A stretch of 64,000 nt of DNA from CAVTUU01 sp045804965. Its GTDB lineage: Bacteria; Chloroflexota; Chloroflexia; Thermomicrobiales; UBA6265. The stretch lies in contig JBJMMD010000002.1 of the NCBI GenBank assembly GCA_045804965.1, positions 124,001 through 188,000 on the forward strand, in the 5' to 3' direction. The notes beneath the pieces are model-generated. The model was given only the letters and a program-made list of their open reading frames with translations. It was not told where the DNA came from and ran no database searches. How positions within the stretch are numbered: position 1 is the stretch's first letter; each line of letters opens with the position of its first letter. Shown here one piece after another: positions 41,612-50,652 of this stretch. Position numbers and translations under genes: made by a program.

Positions 41612-42586
41612 ATGGACTGGTCAAAACGAGGAAAAACGCAATCGTTGGTTGTAGTTACGTTACTCGGTACGCTGTTTGGGCCGTTAGGTGCACTGGCGGC
41701 GACGACTCCGGAGGGAGTTCCGAAGTCGGCAACGGCTTACACGGTTTACCAACACATCGATGGCGATTCGTTCTATGTGGAAAATGGCGACGAACGCCAA
41801 CAAGTTGATCTCCTCGGGATCGACGCGCCCGAAACCAATAAGCAAGGCGGCGAGTGTTTCGCGCAAGAAGCGCTCGAGCACGTCAAGAAACTGGCTCCTG
41901 AAGATTCGACGGTCTATCTTGAGACGGAAGGTCCGGACACGGATATTGATGGCAAGAGCTGGCCTCGCGACGTCTGGATTGAAGGCAAAGATAGCAAGAA
42001 GGCAACGCTGCTGAACACTAAGCTCGTGCGCGACGGCTATGCCAGTTACGACGACGACGCGGATGCGAAGAAATACGATGAACGCATCTCTGCGGCCGAG
42101 AAGGACGCTAAAAAAGCGCGCAAGGGCATCTGGGACTTTTGCGGAGGCCCACGTGAAAAGTTCGTGCCCACGCCGACGCCGGCTCCGACTCAGACGCCGA
42201 CCCCGAGCGCGGAGGAAATAAAATCCCAATATGTCCCGCTCGCTGATGTCCGCGAGCTCGCCATCCGCCCTGGCGGCATGATGGGCCAGAAGATTTTCTT
42301 CTACGGGACGGTCTTATCAATCAACGTCGCCTCACCAGGCCGTGTTTTCGTATTAGGTGACAACGATCCCAAAGAATACGGTGTTGAGATGCAAGTCACG
42401 GTGAGCGCGCCGGACGGTTCAACAGAAGTTGTCTTCGTCGGCTCTGACGGGGAAACGACAGGGATGTTCGAGGGATCGTGGGTAGTTGTCTACGGAACTG
42501 TCGTCGACAGCCAAACTTTTCAGAACGCCCTGGGCGGTTATGTGTCTCAGTCGCTTGTCGCGGCGCAATTCGTAGAGCTTGCTTAA
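41612..42586 (+). CDS. Exported staphylococcal-nuclease-fold protein with altered active site
   Basis: A 324-residue exported protein. After a signal (LVVVTLLGTLFGPLGALA) comes an SNase domain (residues ~42-160): HIDGDSFYV, VDLLGIDAPET, LVRDGYASY and KKARKGIWDF. Against S. aureus nuclease, the Asp21 and Asp40 equivalents (D52, D71) and Glu43 (E74) are present, but Arg35 appears as D66 and Arg87 as K115 (DGKSWPR; R119 could shift in). A Pro/Thr linker and a second, OB-like domain (GQKIFFYGTVLSINV...VVVYGTVVD) follow. Activity is doubtful. The ATG at 41612 is used; a TTG 12 bp earlier is open. Confidence 0.83.
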   Translation: MDWSKRGKTQSLVVVTLLGTLFGPLGALAATTPEGVPKSATAYTVYQHIDGDSFYVENGDERQQVDLLGIDAPETNKQGGECFAQEALEHVKKLAPEDSTVYLETEGPDTDIDGKSWPRDVWIEGKDSKKATLLNTKLVRDGYASYDDDADAKKYDERISAAEKDAKKARKGIWDFCGGPREKFVPTPTPAPTQTPTPSAEEIKSQYVPLADVRELAIRPGGMMGQKIFFYGTVLSINVASPGRVFVLGDNDPKEYGVEMQVTVSAPDGSTEVVFVGSDGETTGMFEGSWVVVYGTVVDSQTFQNALGGYVSQSLVAAQFVELA

Positions 42587-43533
42587 CTAACTTGACGAGC
42601 TTCGGACGGTACCAGTTCGGGATTCGGCGCGGAGGAGGGCATATCCTCCTCCGCGCGCTTATGCGCGGTCGAAGGACCCATCACTCCGAAGGTGACGCCG
42701 GCGGCGACGAGCAGCACGCCCAAGACCTGATAGGTTCCCAGACTACCTTCACCGATGACCACAGCGCTGAGGAGCGCGCTCATCGGGATCACCCCGGCGA
42801 ACAGCCCAGCCCGGTCGACGCCGAGCCTGGAAATGCCCTCGTACCAAAAAATGAACGCCCCGCAAGTGACGGCAACGGCAAGGTAGGCGATCGCTGCCGC
42901 CTCTGATCCGGATGGGCGAGAGAAGGACCCTGTCCCGTCGGCGATGAGCGCCGCGCTGCCGAGAATCACCGTCGCAATGATGCACACATAGAGCGAAATC
43001 GCGTGCGGTCCGACCTTCGGCAGGACAGGTACGGCGAGCAGCGAAAAGCCGGCCTCGCACACGAGGATACCGAGGGAGAGGAGGAAGCCCTTGAGTGTCG
43101 TCGCGCCGCCTCCTTGGGCGATTGCCGCGCCCGCGACGACGATGACCGACGCCGTCAACACCCGGCGGCTCGGTGTCTGCCGGCTTAGGAGCGGACCAAG
43201 CGTCGCTAAGACAATCGGCACGCACCCAACGACCACGCCGACCGCTGCTGGCTCCGCTTCGCGCAATGCCAGGAGCATCAGGATGTTGAAGCCGGCGAGA
43301 CCCGTCAGGGCAACAAGCACCAGCAGCCCGAGCGAGCGCAAATCGGGCCGGGGAAAGTTCATGCTGCGAGCTTTCAGCACAATCGCAAGGACGATCGCGG
43401 CGAACCCGTACCGTAGCGTTTGCCCGGTGTAGTGCGGATAGTCTGTGAGCACCTTCGTAACGGCGACCGAGCTGCCGAGAATCGTCGGCGCCGCGATTGC
43501 CCCGGCTACTCCCCAGCCTTCGCGACTGATCAC
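42583..43533 (-). CDS. EamA/DMT-family transporter
   Basis: A 316-residue ten-helix transporter made of two EamA repeats (APTILGSSVAVTKVLTDY..., and LSLGILVCEAGFSLLAVPVL...). These proteins usually export amino acids or metabolites. The GTG at 43533 overlaps the stop of the dehydratase gene by 4 bp (GTGA), and the frame upstream of it is antisense-like. Coupling to a threonine/serine dehydratase suggests export of an amino acid or its product. Confidence 0.87.
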   Translation of the reverse strand: MISREGWGVAGAIAAPTILGSSVAVTKVLTDYPHYTGQTLRYGFAAIVLAIVLKARSMNFPRPDLRSLGLLVLVALTGLAGFNILMLLALREAEPAAVGVVVGCVPIVLATLGPLLSRQTPSRRVLTASVIVVAGAAIAQGGGATTLKGFLLSLGILVCEAGFSLLAVPVLPKVGPHAISLYVCIIATVILGSAALIADGTGSFSRPSGSEAAAIAYLAVAVTCGAFIFWYEGISRLGVDRAGLFAGVIPMSALLSAVVIGEGSLGTYQVLGVLLVAAGVTFGVMGPSTAHKRAEEDMPSSAPNPELVPSEARQVS

Positions 43534-44507
43534 TCCGGGGTGCCGCCTTGGAGGATCGTGACGATTGTCTTCGAGTCGATGTTCCCGCCGGAAACGAGGC
43601 AAACAACTTTGCCGCCACCCGCCATCCCGGCAAGCGCTGCCGCGGTTGCGACTGCCGCCGCGCCCTCGGGAATCACTCGATTGCGTTCCATAATCAACCG
43701 CGCCGCGGCGGCAGTCTGCTGGATCGAAACGACAAGCGAGCCGTCGATGAGCTCGTGGGCGAGGTCGAACATCTCTTCGTTGACGAACGGAGCGCCGATG
43801 CCGTCGACGAAATTCGGCTTGTAGGGAACCTCGACCGGTTTACCGGCGGCAAGCGACGGCGCGAGCGGGGCGCCGGTGTCAACTTCGCAGGCATAAACCT
43901 TACATCTTGGCGATTTTGCCTTGATCGCGGACGCAATCCCACAACACAAACCGCCTCCGCCCCACGGGACAATAACGGCATCCGCATCGGGTAGGTCTTC
44001 GAGAATTTCCAGCCCGATCACACCGTTGGCGGCCATCACGTCTTCGTCGCTGTAGGGATGTACGAAAACACCCGTCATGCCGTCGCGATGACGGGTGCGG
44101 AAAACATGCATCCACTCGTCTACGGAGACGGTAACGATCTCGCCGCCGTATCGTTTGATCGCGGCGATCTTGTTTTCCGGGGCCGTCACAGGCATGACGA
44201 CGGTACAGGGGACGCCCAGTTGACGTGCCGACCAGGCGACGCCCTGGGCCATGTTGCCGGCGCTGGTCGTCCAGACTCCTTCGGCCAGTGCCTCACGGCC
44301 AGCCTTCACCATGGCGTTGTAGGCGCCGCGCAGCTTGAAGGCCCGAATCGGTTGCAGGCACTCTAGTTTGAGACAGATCTCAGCCTGTCCATTTTCGTGG
44401 TCGAAGCGGACGAGTGGAGAGCGGATTACCGCCGGCTTCGTCCGCTCGCGTGCGGCCTCGATTTCAGCAATCGGAATCGGGCGATACATCAGCTTCGATG
44501 TTTGCAT
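43530..44507 (-). CDS. Threonine/serine dehydratase-like PLP enzyme
   Basis: A 325-residue fold-type II PLP enzyme without the regulatory ACT domain of biosynthetic IlvA. The Schiff-base lysine is K58 (RAFKLRGAYNAM), the substrate loop TTSAGNMAQGVAWSA replaces the common SxGNHxQG, and the phosphate loop is GGGGLCCG. CLVSGGNID near the end is typical. It would deaminate threonine or serine, or racemise a related amino acid. Met in place of His in the GN(H)AQ loop is unusual and could shift specificity. Confidence 0.87.
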   Translation of the reverse strand: MQTSKLMYRPIPIAEIEAARERTKPAVIRSPLVRFDHENGQAEICLKLECLQPIRAFKLRGAYNAMVKAGREALAEGVWTTSAGNMAQGVAWSARQLGVPCTVVMPVTAPENKIAAIKRYGGEIVTVSVDEWMHVFRTRHRDGMTGVFVHPYSDEDVMAANGVIGLEILEDLPDADAVIVPWGGGGLCCGIASAIKAKSPRCKVYACEVDTGAPLAPSLAAGKPVEVPYKPNFVDGIGAPFVNEEMFDLAHELIDGSLVVSIQQTAAAARLIMERNRVIPEGAAAVATAAALAGMAGGGKVVCLVSGGNIDSKTIVTILQGGTPE

Positions 44508-44814
44508 GGAACTTGTCGCACTCCCTTCGCGTTCGCCGAATGTACGTTGGCGCCGCCTAGTATCGCAGCGATTGCCTACGTTCGGTTACGTCAATTGACG
44601 TAGTAATGCCGCTGGGCGCAATGAACTTGATTACGCCTTTCATACGATGCGCCGATCGACGATGCGGAAAATGATGAGTACGTCGTTAGGAATCAACCTG
44701 AGCGACGAATGAAGCGACAAGGCGTAACGACGAGAGGAGTACCAGCGTTATATTGTTCAGAAAAGCTGACAACGAGTTTTGGTAATGGTTTCAACAGAAG
44801 GAAGAGGAGCAATA
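44508..44814. other. Divergent intergenic region
   Basis: About 300 bp between the dehydratase and SH3b genes, containing the AT-rich stretch 44620-44800. GAAGAGGAG before 44815 is the ribosome site of the right-hand gene. No gene and no clear consensus promoter were found. Confidence 0.35.
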
Positions 44815-45501
44815 ATGTCATCCCCACTGGTTGCTACGGTTCGTATTTCCTTTGGCGTGCGGCTGTTGATCGCCGCGCTCGTACTTATGACGACCTTCGT
44901 GGTCGTGCGTCCGACCGAGGCGCGGTCGTGTGATCCCTGTCCGACAGTCGCGACTACTGACTTGAACTTGCGCTCAGGTCCAAGCACGAACAACAGCATC
45001 CTTTGGGTCATTCCGAACGGTACGGAAGTGATCGCCTCGAACAGCGACACGAACGGATTTGCGCAAGTGACCGTACAAGGCCGCGAAGGTTGGGCGTTCC
45101 GGCAATATCTGACGAGTCCCGATGCGCCTCCAGTCACGGGAACCATGGTCACGGTCGACTTTCTCAACCTGCGTCGTGCGCCAGGAACCGGCGAGGAAAT
45201 CATCGAGGTCATGCCGCCATTGTCCGCGGTCGAGTCGACTGACCAAGTAATCGACGGATTCCGATACGTCTACTTCGACGGCGTGCGCGGTTGGGCCTTC
45301 GCTGATTACCTCGGCAGCGGAACGACCATGACGACCACGACGGCCTTGAACCTGCGCGCGAACTCGAGCACTTCCGCGAAGGTTCTCGCTGTCATGCCGG
45401 CGAACGCGACCGTCAAAATGAGGGGCGATGAAGCGAACGGTTTCGTCGCGGTTACCTTCAACGGCGAGCAGGGCTGGGCCTTCCGCGATTACCTTCGCTA
45501 A
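44815..45501 (+). CDS. Exported protein with three SH3b repeats
   Basis: A 228-residue exported protein. The signal is GVRLLIAALVLMTTFVVV. Three bacterial SH3 modules follow, each with a LNLR(S/R/A)xxxT start and a (G)WAFRxYL end: TTDLNLRSGPSTNNS...GWAFRQYL, VDFLNLRRAPGTGEE...GWAFADYL and TTALNLRANSSTSAK...GWAFRDYL. SH3b modules bind peptidoglycan peptides or cross-bridges. The ATG at 44815 is preceded by GAAGAGGAG. It may tether to the wall, and no catalytic domain is attached. Confidence 0.9.
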   Translation: MSSPLVATVRISFGVRLLIAALVLMTTFVVVRPTEARSCDPCPTVATTDLNLRSGPSTNNSILWVIPNGTEVIASNSDTNGFAQVTVQGREGWAFRQYLTSPDAPPVTGTMVTVDFLNLRRAPGTGEEIIEVMPPLSAVESTDQVIDGFRYVYFDGVRGWAFADYLGSGTTMTTTTALNLRANSSTSAKVLAVMPANATVKMRGDEANGFVAVTFNGEQGWAFRDYLR

Positions 45502-45612
45502 CGTGTCGCGAGTTTCATCACCGAGGCCGTGGTCGCCAGATCACGGCCTCGCGGCGTACCATTAGTCCTCACGGCAACAAACCCACTGGACGGCATAGGG
45601 TACTTTTCGACG

Positions 45613-47418
45613 ATGATCCAGGACTCACAGCCGATACAAGCATCGTCGGCTGATCAGTCTGTTCCCTTCCCCACTGGTTCCTCGGTTCGGCTTGAGGTGC
45701 CGCAGGCGGATGACACGGCGACCGCCGCATTTATCGACCGGCTGTCGATTCTGATTCCCCCTGCCCTCTTTCTCGTGTCCGCGGCAATCTTGCTCTTCAA
45801 ACTCGGCCAGCATCCTCCGTTCAGTTACAACTGGGAGTCTTATACCATCAGGGACTTCTTCCATTTCTGGGATCATCCCTCGACCGCGATCTTCAACGTC
45901 AGCGAAGGCCTGATGACCGACTCGGGCAGGTCGCCGCTGCTGGTGCCGCTGATCTGGGTCAGCATGAAGGTGTTCGGCGTCGGCTTGTTGGCGTTGCGCT
46001 TGCCGGGCGCGCTCACGTCGGCGTTCGCCGTCCCGCTGACCTGGCTTGTCGGTTGCCGCCTGGTTTCGGCCCGGGCAGGTCTGCTTTCCGCGGCGCTGCT
46101 GGCGCTCTTGCCCGCGTTCTTGCTCTATGGGCGCACCGGGACAATCGTCGCCTTATCGCTCGTGCCGGCACTGATCACACTTTATTGCCTGCTCAGGGCG
46201 CTCAAGGAGCCCCGACAATGGGAATGGCTGGCCCTCTTGCAAGTGACGCTGATTGTGAGCGTCTATGCGTACTCGCCGATTCGAATCCTTTGGCCGATCA
46301 GCGTGGCGCTGTTTGTGGTCGAAATGGCACTTCACCGTGAGGAGCGGCGGAGGCTTGCGATCACATGCCTCGTCACGATCCTCGTCCTGCCGATCTTCCT
46401 AACGTTCTTCCAGGGAACGTCCAACCACAACCCTAAAGCCGCGATCAGAGATTATTACAACGCTCGCGGTGAAACGGCGCTTTCCTGGCACGGGAATCCA
46501 GAACTCTACAAGCCGTACCTCAAGATGACGCCTGAGGAACAGGCTGCCGGCCACCTCATCGGCTCCGAGCGCCAGCTCATGTGGCGCCTGATCAAACAAA
46601 ACGGGAAGAATCTGGAGCATCTCTATCTTGACCGGGACACGAAGCACGCCATTATCGACTTCTGGAATCCGCATGGACGGCTCTACTTTACGTTTCTCGT
46701 CCCCTTCTTTCTGCTTGGCCTGGTGAGGTCGCTATGGGGAGTATTCCGGCGAACAGAAGACCGAGTTCTGCAGGCATGCTTCTGGGGATTCAGCCTCCCG
46801 TTGCTGTTGACGTCCAACGTGCACATCGGCAGGTTGATCTACATCATGCCGATCGTTTGTATCTTCATCGCCTTGGGACTATTCACCGTCCTCGATTTTT
46901 TGCTTCCGCGGCTAAGGTTGACGCGAGTTGACCATCTGCCGGCCATCGCCGTTGCGGTCGCGGCATTGATCCTGATTGGCGTCACGGCAAAGGCAAGCTT
47001 GGCCGACTTTCGCGTTTCGCCGCCCGCACCTGTTCGCGAGGAAACCATCGCCCAACTTGACGCGGACGCCGATCAGATCAAGGCGCACGGTGAAAACGCG
47101 GTGCTTGTCAGGCCGGTGCTCGGCATGGAGTTCGAGTCAATCGAAGCATCCGTGCTCAGGCTCAGCCTCGACGACGAGTATCAGTTTGTCGACATCAGTC
47201 TGGGAGCGCCCGTCTCGACCCGCACTGAAGGCAAACCGGCCCTGATGTACGGCTTGGTCCTCGATTCGCTTCAGCATTCGGACTCGATCCCGACGTATTG
47301 CACGAACCGCTACTACGTCTACTCGGGGGCACTACCGCAGTTCCTCGAATTGACGAAGTCGGCCCCTGTGCAGTGCGGCCATCCGCTTGATTATGTCGCC
47401 CTCAAACAGGAGCGATAG
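45613..47418 (+). CDS. GT39/ArnT-like membrane glycosyltransferase (copy 1)
   Basis: A 601-residue protein with about 12 membrane helices. Typical of GT-C enzymes, the first extracytoplasmic loop has an acidic residue (SYNWESYTIRDFFHFWDHP). The middle has ALRLPGALTSAFAVPLTWLVGCRLVSARAGLLSAALLALLPAFLLYGRTG as in PMT_2/ArnT relatives, and the last ~130 residues form an external domain. It would use a polyprenyl-phosphate sugar to glycosylate surface molecules, perhaps the Thr-rich proteins of this region. The gene at 47540 is a tandem paralog. Confidence 0.83.
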   Translation: MIQDSQPIQASSADQSVPFPTGSSVRLEVPQADDTATAAFIDRLSILIPPALFLVSAAILLFKLGQHPPFSYNWESYTIRDFFHFWDHPSTAIFNVSEGLMTDSGRSPLLVPLIWVSMKVFGVGLLALRLPGALTSAFAVPLTWLVGCRLVSARAGLLSAALLALLPAFLLYGRTGTIVALSLVPALITLYCLLRALKEPRQWEWLALLQVTLIVSVYAYSPIRILWPISVALFVVEMALHREERRRLAITCLVTILVLPIFLTFFQGTSNHNPKAAIRDYYNARGETALSWHGNPELYKPYLKMTPEEQAAGHLIGSERQLMWRLIKQNGKNLEHLYLDRDTKHAIIDFWNPHGRLYFTFLVPFFLLGLVRSLWGVFRRTEDRVLQACFWGFSLPLLLTSNVHIGRLIYIMPIVCIFIALGLFTVLDFLLPRLRLTRVDHLPAIAVAVAALILIGVTAKASLADFRVSPPAPVREETIAQLDADADQIKAHGENAVLVRPVLGMEFESIEASVLRLSLDDEYQFVDISLGAPVSTRTEGKPALMYGLVLDSLQHSDSIPTYCTNRYYVYSGALPQFLELTKSAPVQCGHPLDYVALKQER

Positions 47419-47500
47419 CCAATGCCAGCGCCGCGTGGAGCAGCACGTTGACGCCTGCTTCGAGATTTTCGGATGTGCTGGGTCTCTGAGCCTCGGCTGA
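47402..47500 (-). pseudogene. Vestige of the M20 amidohydrolase 3' end
   Basis: On the minus strand, the bases around the stop of GT39 copy 1 read AEAQRPSTSENLEAGVNVLL then HAALALA before a stop. The intact M20 gene at 49351 ends CEAEFSAPEDIEVGTNVLL then HAALALAGT. The match is in the same orientation and same position relative to the GT39 gene, so it is the leftover end of a duplicated M20 gene. There is no continuation into the rest of the enzyme. Confidence 0.75.
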
Positions 47501-47539
47501 ACGCTTGTCTCTGTTCGGGGCATGCACTATCGTGCATCA

Positions 47540-49354
47540 ATGCATCAAGAAACGTCACAAGCGTACGCCCCTTCGGCGGAGCCAGTGGTTTCCTTGCCCG
47601 CTGCGCTTTCGGTTCCGTTTGTCTCCGGACAGAAGCGAGCAGAAGCTTCCTCCGAGGTGACAAGGACGGCCGCTGTCGATTGGCAGTCGATCTCGATCCT
47701 GCTCGCTCTCTACGTCTTTTCGGCGAGTCTGCTGCTTGTCAAACTTGGACAGCATCCCGGCTACACCCAAAACTGGGAGGCCTACACTACCTGGCGGTTC
47801 TTCGCCTGGTGGGATCATCCCTCAATCAAGATCTTTGACGTCAACGACGGTGTCATGCTCACCGCCGGTTCGTCACCGCTGCTTGCGCCTTTCATTTGGA
47901 TAACTTTCAAGCTGTTCGGGGTTGGCATGTTCGCGCTCCGCCTGCCGAGTGCGCTGATCTCGGCGTTCGCAGCGCCGTTGACATTTGTGGTCGGGCGCCG
48001 GTTTATTTCACCGCGCGCGGGTCTTCTCGCTGCCGTGTTGCTCGCTCTTTTGCCATCGTTCTTGGTCTACGGGCGAACCGCGACTAACGCCGGACTATCG
48101 CTCGTGCCGGCGCTCTTGACCCTCTATTGTCTCGGTCGGGCGCTCACGGAACCGCGACAGTGGAGATGGTTCGCGTTGCTGCAAATCCTCTTCATCGTGA
48201 GTGTGTATGCCTACACGCCCGTTCGCATGCTCTGGCCAATCAGCGTCGGGTTGATCGCGACCGAACTATTCCTTCACAAAGGTGAACGGTGTCGTCTGGT
48301 AATCGGACTAGCGACGACCGTTGTCGTGTTGCCGCTCTTCTTGATCTTTTTCGACGGCCTTCCTAGCCATGCCCCAGTCAAGGCGGTCAGAAACTACTAC
48401 GTCGCACATGGCGAGACTCTCTTGAACATCAGAGAGAATCCGCAGAATTACAAGTATTGGCTCAAGCTCACACCGGACGAGCAAGCGGCAGGGCGAGTCT
48501 TCGGATCAGATAATGAACTCATGTGGCGGTTCATCAAGCAGAACGCAACGAATGTGACGAACCTGCTGCTTGACCGCCAGACGAACCGCGCGCTCATCGA
48601 TTTCTGGAATCCCCACGGCCGCCTCTACTTCAATTTCCTGGTCCCGTTCTTCCTGATCGGCATGATCAAATCGCTCTTAGGATTTTTCCGCCGGGTAGAG
48701 GATCGAATTCTTCAAGCGTGCTTTTGGGTGTGGTGCGCGTCGCTGCTGATCGTGTCAGTGGTCAACATCAGCCGGCTTGTATTCATGTTCCCCATCATCT
48801 GCATTTTCATTGCGTCCGGGCTCTTCACCGTCGTCGACGTCGTTTCGCCTCGCCTAAGCGTCGCCAAGGCGCCTTGGCTTCCTCGTGCAGTATCGGCAGG
48901 CGCCGCAGTGATCCTCATGCTCGCCACGGCGAGAGCAACGTGGAACGACTACAAAGGCCCGCCAACGATCTTTGCTGGATCGTCGGTTGTTTCGCAGCTT
49001 GGTGCCAATGCGCCAGCGATCGCCTCAAGTGGCGGCAGCGCGGTTCTTGTCCGGCCTCCCGGGAGCATGGAAATCGAGGAAATCGACGTGTCGAGCTACC
49101 GCGTCTTGCTGGATGATGACTACGACTTTGTCGACATCAGTACCGGCGCTCCGTCAGCAGCCACCAGCTCGGGAAAGCCGGCCGTTCAGTACGGGCAAGT
49201 CATTGGTTTGCTCGCGCACCCTGAGTCATTGCCTACCTACTGCGCAAACACGTACTTCGTTGAGCACGACGCCTTGGAATCCTTCAACGAAGTCACCGCT
49301 GCGGCCGCTGATCGATGCGGGCATTACCTGCGCTCTATCGAGATCACCCACTAG
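47540..49354 (+). CDS. GT39/ArnT-like membrane glycosyltransferase (copy 2)
   Basis: A 604-residue tandem paralog of copy 1, similar along its whole length: GQHPGYTQNWEAYTTWRFFAWWDHPS, ALRLPSALISAFAAPLTFVVGRRF, YGRTATNAGLSLVPALLTLYCLGRALTEPRQW, LIDFWNPHGRLYF. The shared external C-terminal domain ends PTYCANTYFVEH versus PTYCTNRYYVYS. The ATG at 47540 matches the start of copy 1; an ATG at 47522 is also open. The stop overlaps the convergent M20 gene by 4 bp, the same layout left as a scar after copy 1. Confidence 0.83.
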   Translation: MHQETSQAYAPSAEPVVSLPAALSVPFVSGQKRAEASSEVTRTAAVDWQSISILLALYVFSASLLLVKLGQHPGYTQNWEAYTTWRFFAWWDHPSIKIFDVNDGVMLTAGSSPLLAPFIWITFKLFGVGMFALRLPSALISAFAAPLTFVVGRRFISPRAGLLAAVLLALLPSFLVYGRTATNAGLSLVPALLTLYCLGRALTEPRQWRWFALLQILFIVSVYAYTPVRMLWPISVGLIATELFLHKGERCRLVIGLATTVVVLPLFLIFFDGLPSHAPVKAVRNYYVAHGETLLNIRENPQNYKYWLKLTPDEQAAGRVFGSDNELMWRFIKQNATNVTNLLLDRQTNRALIDFWNPHGRLYFNFLVPFFLIGMIKSLLGFFRRVEDRILQACFWVWCASLLIVSVVNISRLVFMFPIICIFIASGLFTVVDVVSPRLSVAKAPWLPRAVSAGAAVILMLATARATWNDYKGPPTIFAGSSVVSQLGANAPAIASSGGSAVLVRPPGSMEIEEIDVSSYRVLLDDDYDFVDISTGAPSAATSSGKPAVQYGQVIGLLAHPESLPTYCANTYFVEHDALESFNEVTAAAADRCGHYLRSIEITH

Positions 49355-50577
49355 GTTCCAGCCAACGCGAGCGCGGCGTGGAGCAACACATTCGTGCCCA
49401 CCTCGATATCTTCGGGCGCGCTAAATTCCGCCTCGCAATGACTGAGCCCGCCTTGACTTCGGACGAAGATCATCCCGGCTGGACAGACATCGGCCACGTA
49501 CTTCGCGTCGTGACCGGCGCCGGACCAGAGATGGCGATGCGGCAAGTCCAATGACGCGCAGGCGTCCTCGACCGCGCCAACGACGTCCGGCGCAAACGGC
49601 GTCGCTTCGCTTGTCCAGAATCGATTGACTGTCGCCGTTACCCGGCGGGCCTGGGCAACGCGCGCTACCAAGGCCTCCAAGCGCGTGAATTGCGATTCGA
49701 GCACGTCTGGCTCGGGATGCCGGAAATCGACACTGAAGGTCACGTTACCCGGAATCGTGTTGATGATGTTTGGCTCAACGATCAGGCGGCCGACGGTCGC
49801 GACCGCGATCTCGTCGCGTTCCCTCGCGATCTGCTCGACGCCCGCCACGATCTCGGCGGCGGCGACGAGCGCATCTCTCCGCAATCGCATCGGGCTTGGT
49901 CCCGCGTGATCGGCTTGGCCTTCAATAGTGACCTCCGACCAGGTGATGCCGACGATGCCGTCGACGACGCCGACCGGCATCCCGGCATCTTCGAGCACCG
50001 GGCCCTGCTCAATATGAAGCTCGAGATAGGCGATAGCTGGAAGTGGGCGATGCGCCTCGTCGCCGAGATAGTCGATCCGGCGCAGTTCGTCTTCAAACCG
50101 CAGCCCCTGGCGATCAGTGCGATCGTAGACAAACTCCCGCGAGAACCTGCCCGCGGCCACGCCCGCGCAGGTCATCGCCGGTTCGAACCGGACTCCCTCC
50201 TCGTTCGTCCAATTGACTACGGCGAGCGGCCGCTTGGTGGTCACGCCGCGTTCGTTTAACGTGCGGATGACCTCGAGCGCGCCCATAACGCCCACCGCGC
50301 CGTCATAACGTCCCCCGCGCAGGACAGAATCGCAGTGGGAGCCGAACAGGACCGGCAATCCCGCCTCCCTGCCGGGCCGGTGACCGGTCATGTTGCCGAC
50401 GTCGTCGATCCGGACCTCAAGCTCGGCTTCCATAAGCCACTGCCGGAACAAGTCCCGCCCTGCCTTGTCCTCGTCTGAGAGTGCCAGTCTTGTCACGCCA
50501 CCGCCCGGGGTGGCTCCGATTTGGGCGAGGTCACGCAAACTTGCGCGCAGACGTTCGGCATTGATCGTAATCGCCAT
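49351..50577 (-). CDS. M20-family amidohydrolase (allantoate/N-carbamoyl-amino acid type)
   Basis: A 408-residue binuclear metal hydrolase. The metal ligands are H81 (GSHCDSV), D92 (RYDGAVGV), E127 (NEEG), H188 (LELHIEQGPVLE) and the late His of GGLSHCEAEFS. The HIEQGPVLE and GRPSPM-like ADHAGPSPM elements place it with allantoate amidohydrolases, N-carbamoyl-L-amino-acid hydrolases and ureidoglycolate hydrolases. It could supply amino acids from N-carbamoyl or N-acyl forms. Cys82 replaces the usual Leu/Ile/Thr after the ligand His. Confidence 0.88.
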   Translation of the reverse strand: MAITINAERLRASLRDLAQIGATPGGGVTRLALSDEDKAGRDLFRQWLMEAELEVRIDDVGNMTGHRPGREAGLPVLFGSHCDSVLRGGRYDGAVGVMGALEVIRTLNERGVTTKRPLAVVNWTNEEGVRFEPAMTCAGVAAGRFSREFVYDRTDRQGLRFEDELRRIDYLGDEAHRPLPAIAYLELHIEQGPVLEDAGMPVGVVDGIVGITWSEVTIEGQADHAGPSPMRLRRDALVAAAEIVAGVEQIARERDEIAVATVGRLIVEPNIINTIPGNVTFSVDFRHPEPDVLESQFTRLEALVARVAQARRVTATVNRFWTSEATPFAPDVVGAVEDACASLDLPHRHLWSGAGHDAKYVADVCPAGMIFVRSQGGLSHCEAEFSAPEDIEVGTNVLLHAALALAGT

Positions 50578-50652
50578 TCGTCCCCCATCAATTGCCTGCT
50601 CAGGTGGCTAGTTTGCTTCTTGCCCGATCTGGTGTTTCGTCGCCCGGATCGT

